NCBI GenBank assembly: GCA_002473385.1
Contig: DKTR01000010.1
Span: forward strand, 1 to 20,357
Length of the DNA: 20,357 nucleotides
Direction: 5' to 3'
Source: Lachnospiraceae bacterium UBA7225
Lineage (GTDB): Bacteria > Bacillota > Clostridia > Lachnospirales > Lachnospiraceae
Under the pieces are notes generated by a model. The model was not told the origin of the DNA and did no database searches. It saw only the letters and a program-made list of their open reading frames with translations. A program made the translations under genes and the position numbers. Below, one piece after another: positions 7,927 to 15,740 of the stretch (the first letter of the stretch is position 1; every line of letters begins with the position of its first letter).

Positions 7927-8640
7927 TTATTTTCCCCCTAACAAAGACTCTGCCACGCGCAGATCATGCGGATACGTGATTTTGATGTTAAACACTTCAC
8001 CCTCCACCAGGTACACCGGCTCTCCCTTTAATACCAGAATCTTACAGGCATCCGTGAGAATTGCCTTTTCCTCCTCCGTCAAAGCCATATAGACATCTTG
8101 CAGCTTTTTCGCCTTAAAGCTCTGCGGTGTCTGTCCCTGATACATTTTAGAACGGTCCGGGATATTCGTAATCTGTTTATTATCTGCACTTTCCACGATT
8201 GTATCCGTCGCCGGGATCACCGTGTCGCAGGCACCCTCCTCCTTTGCAAAGCGGATATTATCCTCCAGAATACGGTGTGTGACAAACGGGCGCACCGAAT
8301 CGTGTGTAACAATGATCGTCTCCTCATCCAGCCCATAGTTTTTTTCGATGTGACGGATAGAATTCATGATGGTCTCGTTGCGCGTCTCTCCACCCTGGAT
8401 TACATCAATCCGGCTGTTCATGGGAATGTATTTGCGGATGACATCCTGTGTATAATTTATCCACTGCCGCGGAGAGAGCACAATAATCCGCTCGAATGTG
8501 GGATTTACCACAAACTTTTCAATCGTATGCACAATGATCGGCTTTCCCCCGATCTCCATAAACTGCTTCGGCTTTTCGATATTTCCCATGCGGCTGCCGA
8601 TGCCGCCTGCAAGTACTACGCCATATACATTTGTACCCAT
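7927..8640 (-). CDS. tarI: D-ribitol-5-phosphate cytidylyltransferase, TarI
   Basis: Joins ribitol 5-phosphate and CTP to give CDP-ribitol, the activated donor for ribitol-phosphate transfer. It belongs to the IspD/TarI nucleotidyltransferase family: LAGGIGSRMG (10-19) with KPKQF (23-27) forms the CTP-binding loop, followed by GGETRNET (83-90) and HDSVRPFV (113-120). The LAGG rather than LAAG start of the loop, and the neighbouring tarJ, favour TarI over the isoprenoid enzyme IspD. At 237 residues it has the usual length. The AGGAG lies about 12 nt before the ATG at 8640, a rather long spacing. The 73-nt gap between it and the upstream phosphotransferase gene shows no convincing promoter. Confidence 0.93.
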   Translation of the reverse strand: MGTNVYGVVLAGGIGSRMGNIEKPKQFMEIGGKPIIVHTIEKFVVNPTFERIIVLSPRQWINYTQDVIRKYIPMNSRIDVIQGGETRNETIMNSIRHIEKNYGLDEETIIVTHDSVRPFVTHRILEDNIRFAKEEGACDTVIPATDTIVESADNKQITNIPDRSKMYQGQTPQSFKAKKLQDVYMALTEEEKAILTDACKILVLKGEPVYLVEGEVFNIKITYPHDLRVAESLLGGK

Positions 8641-8713
8641 TGTATAATCTGCTCTCCTTTTTCTTATTCCGCTGTATAGCTTTGTGTATCGTTTTCTATT
8701 ACATACATCATTT

Positions 8714-9871
8714 CTATTTACATACTTCCAGTATGCGCTCTGTCACGCGCTCACATGCGTGGCCACTCTCGCAATTTCCCATCTCGCGGTGATGCCGCCG
8801 GATATTCTCCCGCGCTGTCTTTTCATCGTAATCAGCAATCTGCTTTTCCAGATCTGCCTGGTTCTCCGCCATTGCAAACGGCCACTTGTGAATATCTGTA
8901 TAAAATCCGGTTTTATCCAGATATTCCTGCAGATCCGGCACATATAAAAAGCAGGGACGGTACAGAAAGGAATAGTCCCACACCGCCGAAGAATAATCGG
9001 TAATCAGCATATCCGCAGCACAAAGCAGCTCCTGCATGTCGGGATAATCGCCCGCCTGCAGAATTTCCCGTCCCGTCACGCAGATGGCTGCCTCCCTGTC
9101 CTGGAAGCGATGTGCGCGGAACAGGATGTGCCATTTCACTCCGTCTCTCTCCAGCGTTTCCAGGAGGGTGTCCCCGTCCAGTATGATCTTCTGCGAAGGG
9201 GTGCGATAGGTCGGCGCATAAAGCACCAGATGATCTTCCTGCGGGATACGGTAATGTGCACGTACCTTCTCCGCCAGAGCTTCTGTCTGCCCCGTCACCA
9301 GACAGTCATTGCGCGGCATACCAATCTCCAGGATCTCCCCCTGATAATGAAATGCTCCCCGGAACAGGCACGTCGTCGCCCGCTCGCAGGTTGATAAAAA
9401 CAAGCTGATATTTTCCGCACAAAATTTCAGCTTTCTGCGCTGCAGCCTGTCCGCATCTTCATAATTATCCTTCAGACGCTTATATGCGCCGCCGCCATGC
9501 CAGGTATTAATCAGATACTGCTGTCTCCGGAACGGAAACCACGGCGCATAGGAACCGCTCGTCACGATCACCTTCGCCGTCATTAAATAATAGAAGGAGC
9601 GCAGACTGTAATGTTTTAAAAATGTGATGTCCGCCCCTTCTCTTCCCCGGTAGCGTTCCGGGCTGGATACCACCCAGTATATCTGAAATCTGCCCGGATG
9701 TTCCAGGCGGATATACTCGCAGATATATTTCGGATTGCAGGCATATTCGTAGGTCTCCCCGCCGGTCAGTCCTGCAAATACAAGCCTGTCCTTTCTTACC
9801 GGGCACAGCCGCAGCGGAGAAAGAAAGACCGCCAGTACATAAGAGTAAACTATTTTCAAAAAATCCTTCAT
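8714..9871 (-). CDS. CDP-ribitol/glycerol phosphotransferase (TarL/TagF family)
   Basis: Second alditol-phosphate transferase of the operon, probably using the CDP-ribitol made by TarIJ directly downstream. Family motifs: NTWHGGGAYKRL (122-133), YAPTYR (218-223), FRAHRF (251-256), TDYSSAVWDYSFL (291-303) and CESGHACERV near the C-terminus (about 367-376). The N-terminus (VYSYVLAVFLSPLRL) is hydrophobic and may anchor the enzyme peripherally to the membrane. An AGGAG eight bases before the ATG at 9871 fixes the start. Its HGGG and RAHRF forms differ from the HACG and KHHPF forms of the second enzyme at 4265-5518, so the two probably have different acceptors. At 385 residues it is a single catalytic module without the N-terminal glycosyltransferase domain found in some TagF/TarL proteins. 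Polymerase versus single-unit transferase is undecided. Confidence 0.88.
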   Translation of the reverse strand: MKDFLKIVYSYVLAVFLSPLRLCPVRKDRLVFAGLTGGETYEYACNPKYICEYIRLEHPGRFQIYWVVSSPERYRGREGADITFLKHYSLRSFYYLMTAKVIVTSGSYAPWFPFRRQQYLINTWHGGGAYKRLKDNYEDADRLQRRKLKFCAENISLFLSTCERATTCLFRGAFHYQGEILEIGMPRNDCLVTGQTEALAEKVRAHYRIPQEDHLVLYAPTYRTPSQKIILDGDTLLETLERDGVKWHILFRAHRFQDREAAICVTGREILQAGDYPDMQELLCAADMLITDYSSAVWDYSFLYRPCFLYVPDLQEYLDKTGFYTDIHKWPFAMAENQADLEKQIADYDEKTARENIRRHHREMGNCESGHACERVTERILEVCK

Positions 9872-9890
9872 CCAGAATTCTCCTGTTATT

Positions 9891-10709
9891 TTAACATATA
9901 CGCCGCAAAGAATCTACCCAGAAACCCGCGTATTTCAAAATCCCATGCATCGTATAGCTGATAAAGCAAAGCGCCGCCTTCACATAACCAAAGCCCATGC
10001 AGCGGTATACCCGGAAGGTCATCTTCGCCGATTTTGCCTTGCTGCCGGATTTTCCGGTATTGCTCAGGCGGTATCTGAGCAGCGGTTCATTTACCGCGCA
10101 CGCTGTCTGATATTTCCGGAGAATCCGCAGCCATGTCAGATAATCCTCATGCGCTTCCTCGTGCTCCATCGGGAACTCACGGCAGACATCTGTGAGTACC
10201 AGCACAGAGGAGCAGTTGATACTATTGTGCCGCAGGAGCTCCCGGTATGTGATACGTTCCTTTACCGGAATGACACACCCGGTGCGCGTTCCATCCGGGC
10301 GCACAAGCTCCCGTGCCGTTGCGCAAAGCACACAGCCGCTCTCCTGCATCCTGACAAGCTGCTTTTTCAGCTTCCCCTCTTCCCACCAGTCGTCAGCGTC
10401 CAGAAACGCCGTATATTTTCCGCGTGCAAGCGCCGCCCCGCGGTTTCTGCTCGCCGCCGCACCGCAGTTTTTCTCATTGCGGACATAAAAAACCACAGGA
10501 TTTGGCGCATAGTCCTCCATCACGCGTGCTGATCCGTCCTTCGAGCAATCATCTATCACTATGATTTCCAGATCAACGTCCTGTGCAAGTGCCGATTCCA
10601 CTGCCTGCCGGATAGTACCGGCACAGTTGTATGCCGGTATCACAACAGAAACAAGCGGCCCGCTTAATACGCCTTCGTCATCCTGTGAATTTATCATTTT
10701 CATTCCCAT
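9891..10709 (-). CDS. Family 2 glycosyltransferase
   Basis: Probably the enzyme that adds the second sugar after the priming transferase encoded just upstream. The 272-residue protein has a compact GT2 domain: LVSVVIPAYN (19-28), DDCSKDGS (53-60), RNRGAALARGKY (88-99) and the metal-binding DADDWW (104-109). It ends in a basic/hydrophobic stretch (about 225-272) that may sit on the membrane. The ATG at 10709 lies 32 bases inside the end of the upstream gene; in-frame ATGs at 10703 and 10697 are equally possible, and none has a clear Shine-Dalgarno, so translational coupling is likely. The start is uncertain by a few residues and the sugar specificity is unknown. Confidence 0.88.
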   Translation of the reverse strand: MGMKMINSQDDEGVLSGPLVSVVIPAYNCAGTIRQAVESALAQDVDLEIIVIDDCSKDGSARVMEDYAPNPVVFYVRNEKNCGAAASRNRGAALARGKYTAFLDADDWWEEGKLKKQLVRMQESGCVLCATARELVRPDGTRTGCVIPVKERITYRELLRHNSINCSSVLVLTDVCREFPMEHEEAHEDYLTWLRILRKYQTACAVNEPLLRYRLSNTGKSGSKAKSAKMTFRVYRCMGFGYVKAALCFISYTMHGILKYAGFWVDSLRRIC

Positions 10710-12087
10710 TTTCTTTTTCGTTTTCCTTTGTCGCCGCAGTCACCTGCCATGGCTCTACCCCTTCCGTATTTTCTTTCTGGAAAAGAATCTTGAAGGTAAG
10801 CATCAGAAGCCTGATATCCAGTATCGCCGAATATGTCTCAATATAAGTGAGATCGAGTTTCAGCTTATCATACGGAGTTGTATTATATTTTCCATAAACC
10901 TGCGCATAACCGGTAAGTCCCGCCTTTACCTTCAGACGGTAATCAAATTCAGGAATTTCCCTGCGGTACTGCTCCGCGATTTCCGGGCGCTCCGGACGCG
11001 GTCCCACCAGCGACATATCCCCTTTTAAAATATTGAAGATCTGTGGAAGCTCATCAAAATGGATATTGCGGATCACTCTCCCCACCGGCGTAATGCGGTC
11101 ATCCTCCTTGCAGGCAAGCCGGGCTCCCTGTGTCTCCGATTCCACTTTCATGCTGCGGAACTTCAAAATATAAAATACCTTATTATCTTTTGTCAGACGC
11201 GGCTGTTTATAGAACACCGGTCCCCCGTCATATGCCTTGATCAGCGCCGCGATAATCAGCATAAACGGCGATGCCAGTATCAGCCCGGCCAGCGAAAACA
11301 CAATATCCATGGCACGCTTTACAAAAAGCTGCTCTGCCGTCAGCCTGCGGTTGCGGGACAGCAGCAGCGTAGTATCAAACAAATGAATATCATCTGCATT
11401 TCTCAGCAGAATATCGGATATCTTCGGAATACTGTAGCAGCGGATATCCTTTTCAAAGCAGTATTTCAGGTAGACATTGCGCTCATGCGCCGGTATATCT
11501 GCCAGAATCACCGCCGGATACTCGTCAATTTTCTTTTTAATATATTCCGTTCCGCGCGACAGATGAACCTGCTCGCAAATATTATATTTATCTTCGCGGG
11601 AGGAAATCTTGTTGATCAGGTCACGCGGATTTTTTTCTCCGTACACCAGCAGCATCTTGCGCGGCGGATAAATACGCGCATAAATCCAGCGCATGCTCAC
11701 CACCCAGATTACGACGATTACCAGATCTACCGCTGTCATATAGAAAAACGGGACAGCGTTCGCACCGAATTTCCAGCGCCCGATCAGCGCCATCTGCAGA
11801 TACGTAATGATATTTACACAAATTACCGACAGGATCTGTGAAAACAATACCTCAAACACACGCAGATAGCCAACCTTGAAACCTCCGTAAATGCGGAAGA
11901 ACAGATACAGCATAAGGGCATACTGACCTATAATGACATAGTTTCCACGCACGAACCCCCTGCCAATCGTCCCTGTTCTCGCAAAACATTTATACCAGAC
12001 AGCCGCAAAAATCGCCGTTTCCAGTGCAAGTATCAATACGGAGGCTAAAAACATAATCACTCTTTTATAATGTTCTCTTTTTCCCAT
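10678..12087 (-). CDS. Polyprenyl-phosphate sugar-1-phosphate transferase (WcaJ/WbaP-like), first gene of the operon
   Basis: Begins polymer assembly by moving a sugar-1-phosphate from a nucleotide sugar to undecaprenyl phosphate in the membrane. It has the full-length polyisoprenyl-phosphate hexose-1-phosphate transferase layout: four membrane spans in the first 140 residues, a cytoplasmic Rossmann-like middle domain, a fifth hydrophobic segment (about 260-283) and the C-terminal catalytic domain. The latter has GPVFYKQ (289-295), KFRSM (309-313), the catalytic-pair region DELPQ (345-349) and LVGPRPE (360-366). The tail after about 450 is low-complexity (ENEKENGNEND), encoded where the next gene starts. 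GAGGG precedes the ATG at 12087 and a predicted promoter lies upstream. Its presence instead of a TagO/TagA pair makes initiation capsule-like. The sugar is unknown. Confidence 0.93.
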   Translation of the reverse strand: MGKREHYKRVIMFLASVLILALETAIFAAVWYKCFARTGTIGRGFVRGNYVIIGQYALMLYLFFRIYGGFKVGYLRVFEVLFSQILSVICVNIITYLQMALIGRWKFGANAVPFFYMTAVDLVIVVIWVVSMRWIYARIYPPRKMLLVYGEKNPRDLINKISSREDKYNICEQVHLSRGTEYIKKKIDEYPAVILADIPAHERNVYLKYCFEKDIRCYSIPKISDILLRNADDIHLFDTTLLLSRNRRLTAEQLFVKRAMDIVFSLAGLILASPFMLIIAALIKAYDGGPVFYKQPRLTKDNKVFYILKFRSMKVESETQGARLACKEDDRITPVGRVIRNIHFDELPQIFNILKGDMSLVGPRPERPEIAEQYRREIPEFDYRLKVKAGLTGYAQVYGKYNTTPYDKLKLDLTYIETYSAILDIRLLMLTFKILFQKENTEGVEPWQVTAATKENEKENGNENDKFTG

Positions 12088-12139
12088 ATTGCATCCCTCT
12101 ATTTTTCTTTTCCTTTTGCTCTTTTTCGCGTCAAGTCAC

Positions 12140-12168
12140 ATTCTACAACATTCTTCTGCAAAAAACAA
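12140..12168 (-). promoter_or_regulatory. Predicted sigma-A promoter of the surface-polymer operon
   Basis: On the minus strand TTGTTT (12163-12168) is followed 17 bases later by TAGAAT (12140-12145), about 50 bases before the first gene of the operon. The -10 matches consensus at five of six positions; the -35 is weak. The rest of the 139-nt gap at 12088-12226 holds an A/G-rich leader, with no clear terminator for the upstream membrane-protein gene, so some read-through is possible. Confidence 0.4.
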
Positions 12169-12226
12169 CTTCAAACAACTGGCAATCACAACATTTTTCT
12201 ACATTTCTGTGCCGGCATCTCCTGTT

Positions 12227-12994
12227 TCAGCTCTGCATATCCTTATAAATCACATAATTGTCTACCCTGCCGATGACCTCAAACCCCTGTGCGGCCATCA
12301 GCCTCACACGCTTTCCTTTATCTGTCAGTACAATGTATCTGCAGCCTATCTCCCGTGCATCCCTGCAGAGCACATCCGGATAAATCTTATCCTTCAGAAG
12401 CTGCCTGCGGATCCGCTTTCCTCCGGCTCTGGCCCTGTCGCGTCTTCCATACACCTGTTCGATCCCGGCATCGTACTGTCGGATATACCAGGTAAGCTCC
12501 TCTGGAGATGCTACCATCGTATTCTCGTCCGGAGCGCAGTTTTCTCTGATAGTTGCGCAGACTGATGCAGCCTGTGCCGGTACCTTCTGCAGATTTGCCG
12601 CTTCCGTGAACGGGGTGTTCTGCAGATAGATGTTCTGACCCATCAGGCAAATTGCCAGTGCAAAAATTACAGTCACTCCAGTCCGCTTCCATCCCGCAGC
12701 CGCCCGTCTGCATGCCATTACCATACCATATGCAATGATGACCGGTGCCGGAAGCAGCCACAACATTCTCCAGTATACCAGCGTCCCGATCAGCTTTCCC
12801 ATTCCCCAAACCGTCAGCGGACAGAAATAAAGCAGGAAAAACAGAAGCGCATAGCCTGCGAACAGGACACGCCGCATTTTTTCTTTTTCATATAGGATAA
12901 TATATAGCAGTGCAACGGCAAGAAGAACAAGATGCAGCCCCTCTGCCGTATACAGCTTCAGCCATCCGGCTGCTACTTTAAGCTGTTCCATCAT
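12227..12994 (-). CDS. C-terminal part of a DUF6077-type membrane protein (split by an in-frame TAG)
   Basis: A 255-residue piece with about four membrane spans in the first 120 residues, then a soluble segment of about 130 residues (TWYIRQYDAGIEQVYGRRDR, YIVLTDKGKRVRLMAAQGFEVIGRVDNYVIY). This layout resembles the C-terminal part of polytopic membrane glycosyltransferase-like proteins. It follows the 349-residue piece after four sense codons, in the same reading frame, so the two almost certainly come from one gene of about 609 codons. The piece might still be made by reinitiation: GGGAGTG lies just before the paired ATG ATG at 12994. Whether the protein functions in two halves is unknown. 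Role is unknown; its place beside the polymer operon suggests envelope glycan work. Confidence 0.65.
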   Translation of the reverse strand: MMEQLKVAAGWLKLYTAEGLHLVLLAVALLYIILYEKEKMRRVLFAGYALLFFLLYFCPLTVWGMGKLIGTLVYWRMLWLLPAPVIIAYGMVMACRRAAAGWKRTGVTVIFALAICLMGQNIYLQNTPFTEAANLQKVPAQAASVCATIRENCAPDENTMVASPEELTWYIRQYDAGIEQVYGRRDRARAGGKRIRRQLLKDKIYPDVLCRDAREIGCRYIVLTDKGKRVRLMAAQGFEVIGRVDNYVIYKDMQS

Positions 12995-13006
12995 ATCACT
13001 CCCATT

Positions 13007-14056
13007 CTATTGTATCTTTGACAGCACCAGATAGAGTACTCCGAGTACCACACATGGCGTGCAGTTCAAAAGCAGCAGCCCCACCTGTTTCCATTTTCTG
13101 CGCAGCACCCCGAACAAAAGTCCAAACATTCCCAGCATTACCGGAACCAGCGCAACTCCCATGGAGGATACCATGCAGCAGGAAAGCACGGTAAGGAAAA
13201 TGATCTGCCAGTCCCCCTCCCGGCATTGCTGCGACAGGGCACGGTAACACATGCAGAAAAGAAACGGCAACAGAATGGATGCCAGAACCGCCTTTCCCTG
13301 CCAGATGCGGATAAGCAAAAATGTCCCCTGCGTATATGCTGAATAATAAGAACTTATATGGAGAAGCGAGAGGAATACCAGGAACAGTCCAATTTCCCTC
13401 TGATTATCCGGGAAAAACGTATCGCCGATAGTATAACAGACCAGATAGGCAAGCACCACCAGAAATACCGGCAGAACAGTATGGGCCGTCACCGCTGCAG
13501 AAAAGCCCGTACATCTGGCGATAAATGCAATGAACATCGGCATTGGCGACAATACATAGCGCGTCTCCAGCGTTGCCATCAGTTCCCCGGTATAGGGACT
13601 GTGCTGATACATGGTATCACACTCCAGAGACGTTGCCGCCGTGGCAACAAAATACGCGTCATCAAGATCCGTCACCATAAACACTGCATACATCAGTGCC
13701 TGCAGCAGAATCAGTACTGCCGCCAGATAAAGCACCGCCGGCTGATGCAGCAGACCATAAAAGCCTTTGCAGATGTCTGCCGCCACAGACCTCCGGCACC
13801 AAATGACAGACAGCAGGCTCAGCAGCAGCAAAACACCTGCCATCAGATACACCGCCGTATGAAAAGGCGCTCTGAGCAATATCAGCGGAACAAAAATAAG
13901 CTCCAGAAGCGCAAACATTGCCAGGTATCCCAATACAATGCTCCATATAATGCCCGGCTGCTGCCGCCCGGGCCATTTCTGCATCAGATTTCCAATAAAA
14001 AGCGGTACGACCGCAAGCCAGAGCACCGCGGCCATTCCCTTCAAAACCATAATCAT
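13007..14056 (-). CDS. N-terminal part of a DUF6077-type polytopic membrane protein (ends at a probable nonsense codon)
   Basis: A 349-residue, very hydrophobic protein with about nine or ten predicted membrane spans. A conserved-looking segment, FMVTDLDDAYFVATAATS (about 126-143) followed by TGELMATLETRYVLSPMPMF, recalls the DUF6077 family of membrane proteins seen beside glycan clusters in Firmicutes; the Asp pair would suit a GT-C-like active site. The ATG at 14056 has GGAG eight bases upstream and a strong promoter in front. The ORF ends ...VLSKIQ-TAG and the frame stays open beyond it for 255 more residues, so this end looks like a point mutation rather than a natural C-terminus. The family call is from memory of sequence character and is moderate; the membrane nature is certain. 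Confidence 0.7.
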   Translation of the reverse strand: MIMVLKGMAAVLWLAVVPLFIGNLMQKWPGRQQPGIIWSIVLGYLAMFALLELIFVPLILLRAPFHTAVYLMAGVLLLLSLLSVIWCRRSVAADICKGFYGLLHQPAVLYLAAVLILLQALMYAVFMVTDLDDAYFVATAATSLECDTMYQHSPYTGELMATLETRYVLSPMPMFIAFIARCTGFSAAVTAHTVLPVFLVVLAYLVCYTIGDTFFPDNQREIGLFLVFLSLLHISSYYSAYTQGTFLLIRIWQGKAVLASILLPFLFCMCYRALSQQCREGDWQIIFLTVLSCCMVSSMGVALVPVMLGMFGLLFGVLRRKWKQVGLLLLNCTPCVVLGVLYLVLSKIQ

Positions 14057-14095
14057 CTTCTTTTCTCCATTTATTACGTGCTTTTATATTTTCTC

Positions 14096-14124
14096 ATTGT
14101 ACAGGAGTTGTTCCGTTTTATCAA
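14096..14124 (-). promoter_or_regulatory. Strong predicted sigma-A promoter of the split membrane-protein gene
   Basis: Minus-strand TTGATA (14119-14124), a 17-base spacer, then TACAAT (14096-14101). Each hexamer matches consensus at five of six positions. It lies about 40 bases before the ATG at 14056, so the interrupted gene still has an intact promoter. Confidence 0.65.
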
Positions 14125-14186
14125 GTAAAAGAATCCTTCCGCCGTTTATCTAAAGGTTTTCTTAAGAATTACCCGGTCTTTTTTCC

Positions 14187-14215
14187 TTGCCAATGTCAGA
14201 CAAATATGTTACCAT
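14187..14215 (+). promoter_or_regulatory. Predicted extended -10 promoter of the L,D-transpeptidase gene
   Basis: TTGCCA (14187-14192), 17 bases, then TACCAT (14210-14215) preceded by TGT, giving the TGn extended -10 element. The untranslated leader would run from about 14222 to the ATG at 14265. The divergent promoter on the other strand lies about 60 bases away; the 208-nt gap holds no other recognisable element. Confidence 0.5.
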
Positions 14216-14264
14216 TTAGTTAACTGAAATGTAATAATTTTATTTATGAGGGAGTGTAGACAGC

Positions 14265-15596
14265 ATGAAAAAGAAACAGTTTTTTGTATCTCTGTTCCTG
14301 CTGATTTGTATGGTGTTTGCCATGTCTGTGGCCGCTTCAGCATACAAAAACCAGTGGGTAACCTCCAATGGAGCTACCTATTATTATGGCAGCAGCGGAA
14401 AGAAATACTCAGGCGGTCCAAAAGCTATCAGAAAGAATGGAAAAACATACCTGTATCTGTTTGATTCCCAGGGACGCCTGGTAAAAAATCAGCTTACTTA
14501 CGTAAGAAACACCAAAAGGCTGTATCTGAGCCTTGCCGACGGTCATCTGCTTACCGGCTTCGGCACCTGGAAAGGGCAGACTTACTACGGCACCAGCAAG
14601 GGGTACCTGCGGACCGGACTGCAAAAATACAATAGTAAATATTATTATTTCAGTCCGTCCAACGGGCGGGCACTCAAGCGTACCTGGAAAAAGGTCGGGA
14701 AATATTACTACTATTTCAACGGAAAAGGCAGGGCGTACCACAGTGCCGTGTATACGATAGACGGCGAAAAGTATTATTTTGATAAAAATGCGCACCGTGT
14801 CACCGGCGTACAGAAAATCGGTAACTATTATTACTGTTTTCACATCAAGACCGGAAAAATGGTATATGGCTGGAGAAAATACCAGGGTCAGAATTACTAT
14901 TTTAGCAAGAGCAAGAGCGGCCGTGCCTGCACCAACGGTATTTATAAAATCAGTGGAAAATATTATTACTTCAACAATCTTGGCGTGCGCCAGACCGGAT
15001 GGATCGTAATCGGAACGAAGCGGTACTACTTCGATCCCAAAAACAACGGTGCGCAGGTGTTCGGCAAAAAAACGATCAGCGGAACATCCTACAATTTCGG
15101 TACAAAGGGTTATGTCACCTACCGGCCAAGCGGTAATATGACGATCCGCGTAAACCGTGCAAAAAATGTCGTTACGATTTATGATGGCACTACTCCGGTC
15201 AAGGCAATGACCTGTTCCGTCGGTCTAAACAATGCCACACCGGTCGGCACCTTCTATATCCAGAGTCATTATCGCTGGTGGACGCTGAATGGACCGACTA
15301 CCGGACAATATTGCAGCCATTTCCTGTCAGACTACCTGTTCCACTCGGTACCGATGAACGGAACCTCGCACAATGCGTACAATGTAGCTGCCAGCGACTA
15401 CAACCGGCTCGGATCAGCAGCCTCTCATGGATGCGTCCGTCTCTGTGTTGCTGATGCAAAATGGATCTATGATAATTGTCCGATTGGAACGAAGGTCATC
15501 ATTTCCGACAGGGAAGCAACCCCGCTTGGAAAGCCTGCGGTTCTGAAGATGAAAGCAGGAACCGTTGGAAAAGACCCGACTGATATCTGGAGTTAA
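14265..15596 (+). CDS. Secreted L,D-transpeptidase (YkuD) with cell-wall-binding repeats
   Basis: Exported enzyme expected to make L,D (3-3) peptidoglycan cross-links or attach proteins to the wall. Residues 1-26 are a Sec signal peptide (KKK, a hydrophobic core, cleavage after ASA). Residues 30 to about 285 hold roughly twelve 20-residue aromatic repeats (GKYYYFNNLGVRQTG, GQNYYFSKSKSGRACTN) of the choline/cell-wall-binding type, several lacking the usual Trp. The C-terminal YkuD domain (about 287-425) carries the pattern ending SHGCVRL, with His388 and catalytic Cys390, plus an upstream YLFHSVP histidine. GGGAG lies ten bases before the ATG at 14265. It is the only long plus-strand gene, monocistronic, and ends at a strong terminator. 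The repeats may bind the phosphopolymer made by the neighbouring operon; that link is inference. Confidence 0.93.
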   Translation: MKKKQFFVSLFLLICMVFAMSVAASAYKNQWVTSNGATYYYGSSGKKYSGGPKAIRKNGKTYLYLFDSQGRLVKNQLTYVRNTKRLYLSLADGHLLTGFGTWKGQTYYGTSKGYLRTGLQKYNSKYYYFSPSNGRALKRTWKKVGKYYYYFNGKGRAYHSAVYTIDGEKYYFDKNAHRVTGVQKIGNYYYCFHIKTGKMVYGWRKYQGQNYYFSKSKSGRACTNGIYKISGKYYYFNNLGVRQTGWIVIGTKRYYFDPKNNGAQVFGKKTISGTSYNFGTKGYVTYRPSGNMTIRVNRAKNVVTIYDGTTPVKAMTCSVGLNNATPVGTFYIQSHYRWWTLNGPTTGQYCSHFLSDYLFHSVPMNGTSHNAYNVAASDYNRLGSAASHGCVRLCVADAKWIYDNCPIGTKVIISDREATPLGKPAVLKMKAGTVGKDPTDIWS

Positions 15597-15659
15597 AAAC
15601 AAAAATGCTGCACCTGCAGGACCTGCCACCGGCAGCTCCCTTCGGATGCATGGCAACTA

Positions 15660-15711
15660 AAAGGACCGCTGCAGACCCGATGATCATTCATCGTTTTGCA
15701 GCGGTCCCTTT
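15660..15711. terminator. Long bidirectional rho-independent terminator between convergent genes
   Basis: GGACCGCTGCA (15663-15673) pairs perfectly with TGCAGCGGTCC (15697-15707). A nested CGATGA/TCATCG stem fills the loop, and A-rich flank on the left and T-rich flank on the right allow termination of both the transpeptidase gene and the transporter operon. A second small stem, CTGCC-ACC-GGCAG, lies at 15623-15635. Confidence 0.85.
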
Positions 15712-15740
15712 CATTTCCTCTTACCAGAGTATGAAATAAA

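Noticed and set aside
8641..8713. Possible internal promoter in the 73-nt gap upstream of tarI
   Set aside because: No TTG-type -35 lies at proper spacing from an AT-rich -10; the gap is simply A-rich leader.
11059..11841. Plus-strand ORF of 260 codons opposite the priming transferase
   Set aside because: Shadow of a gene with clear catalytic motifs; no domain in the translation.
13358..14128. Plus-strand ORF of 256 codons opposite the split membrane-protein gene
   Set aside because: The translation is Gln/Arg/His-rich, as expected from the reverse complement of a hydrophobic coding region; no ribosome binding site is seen.
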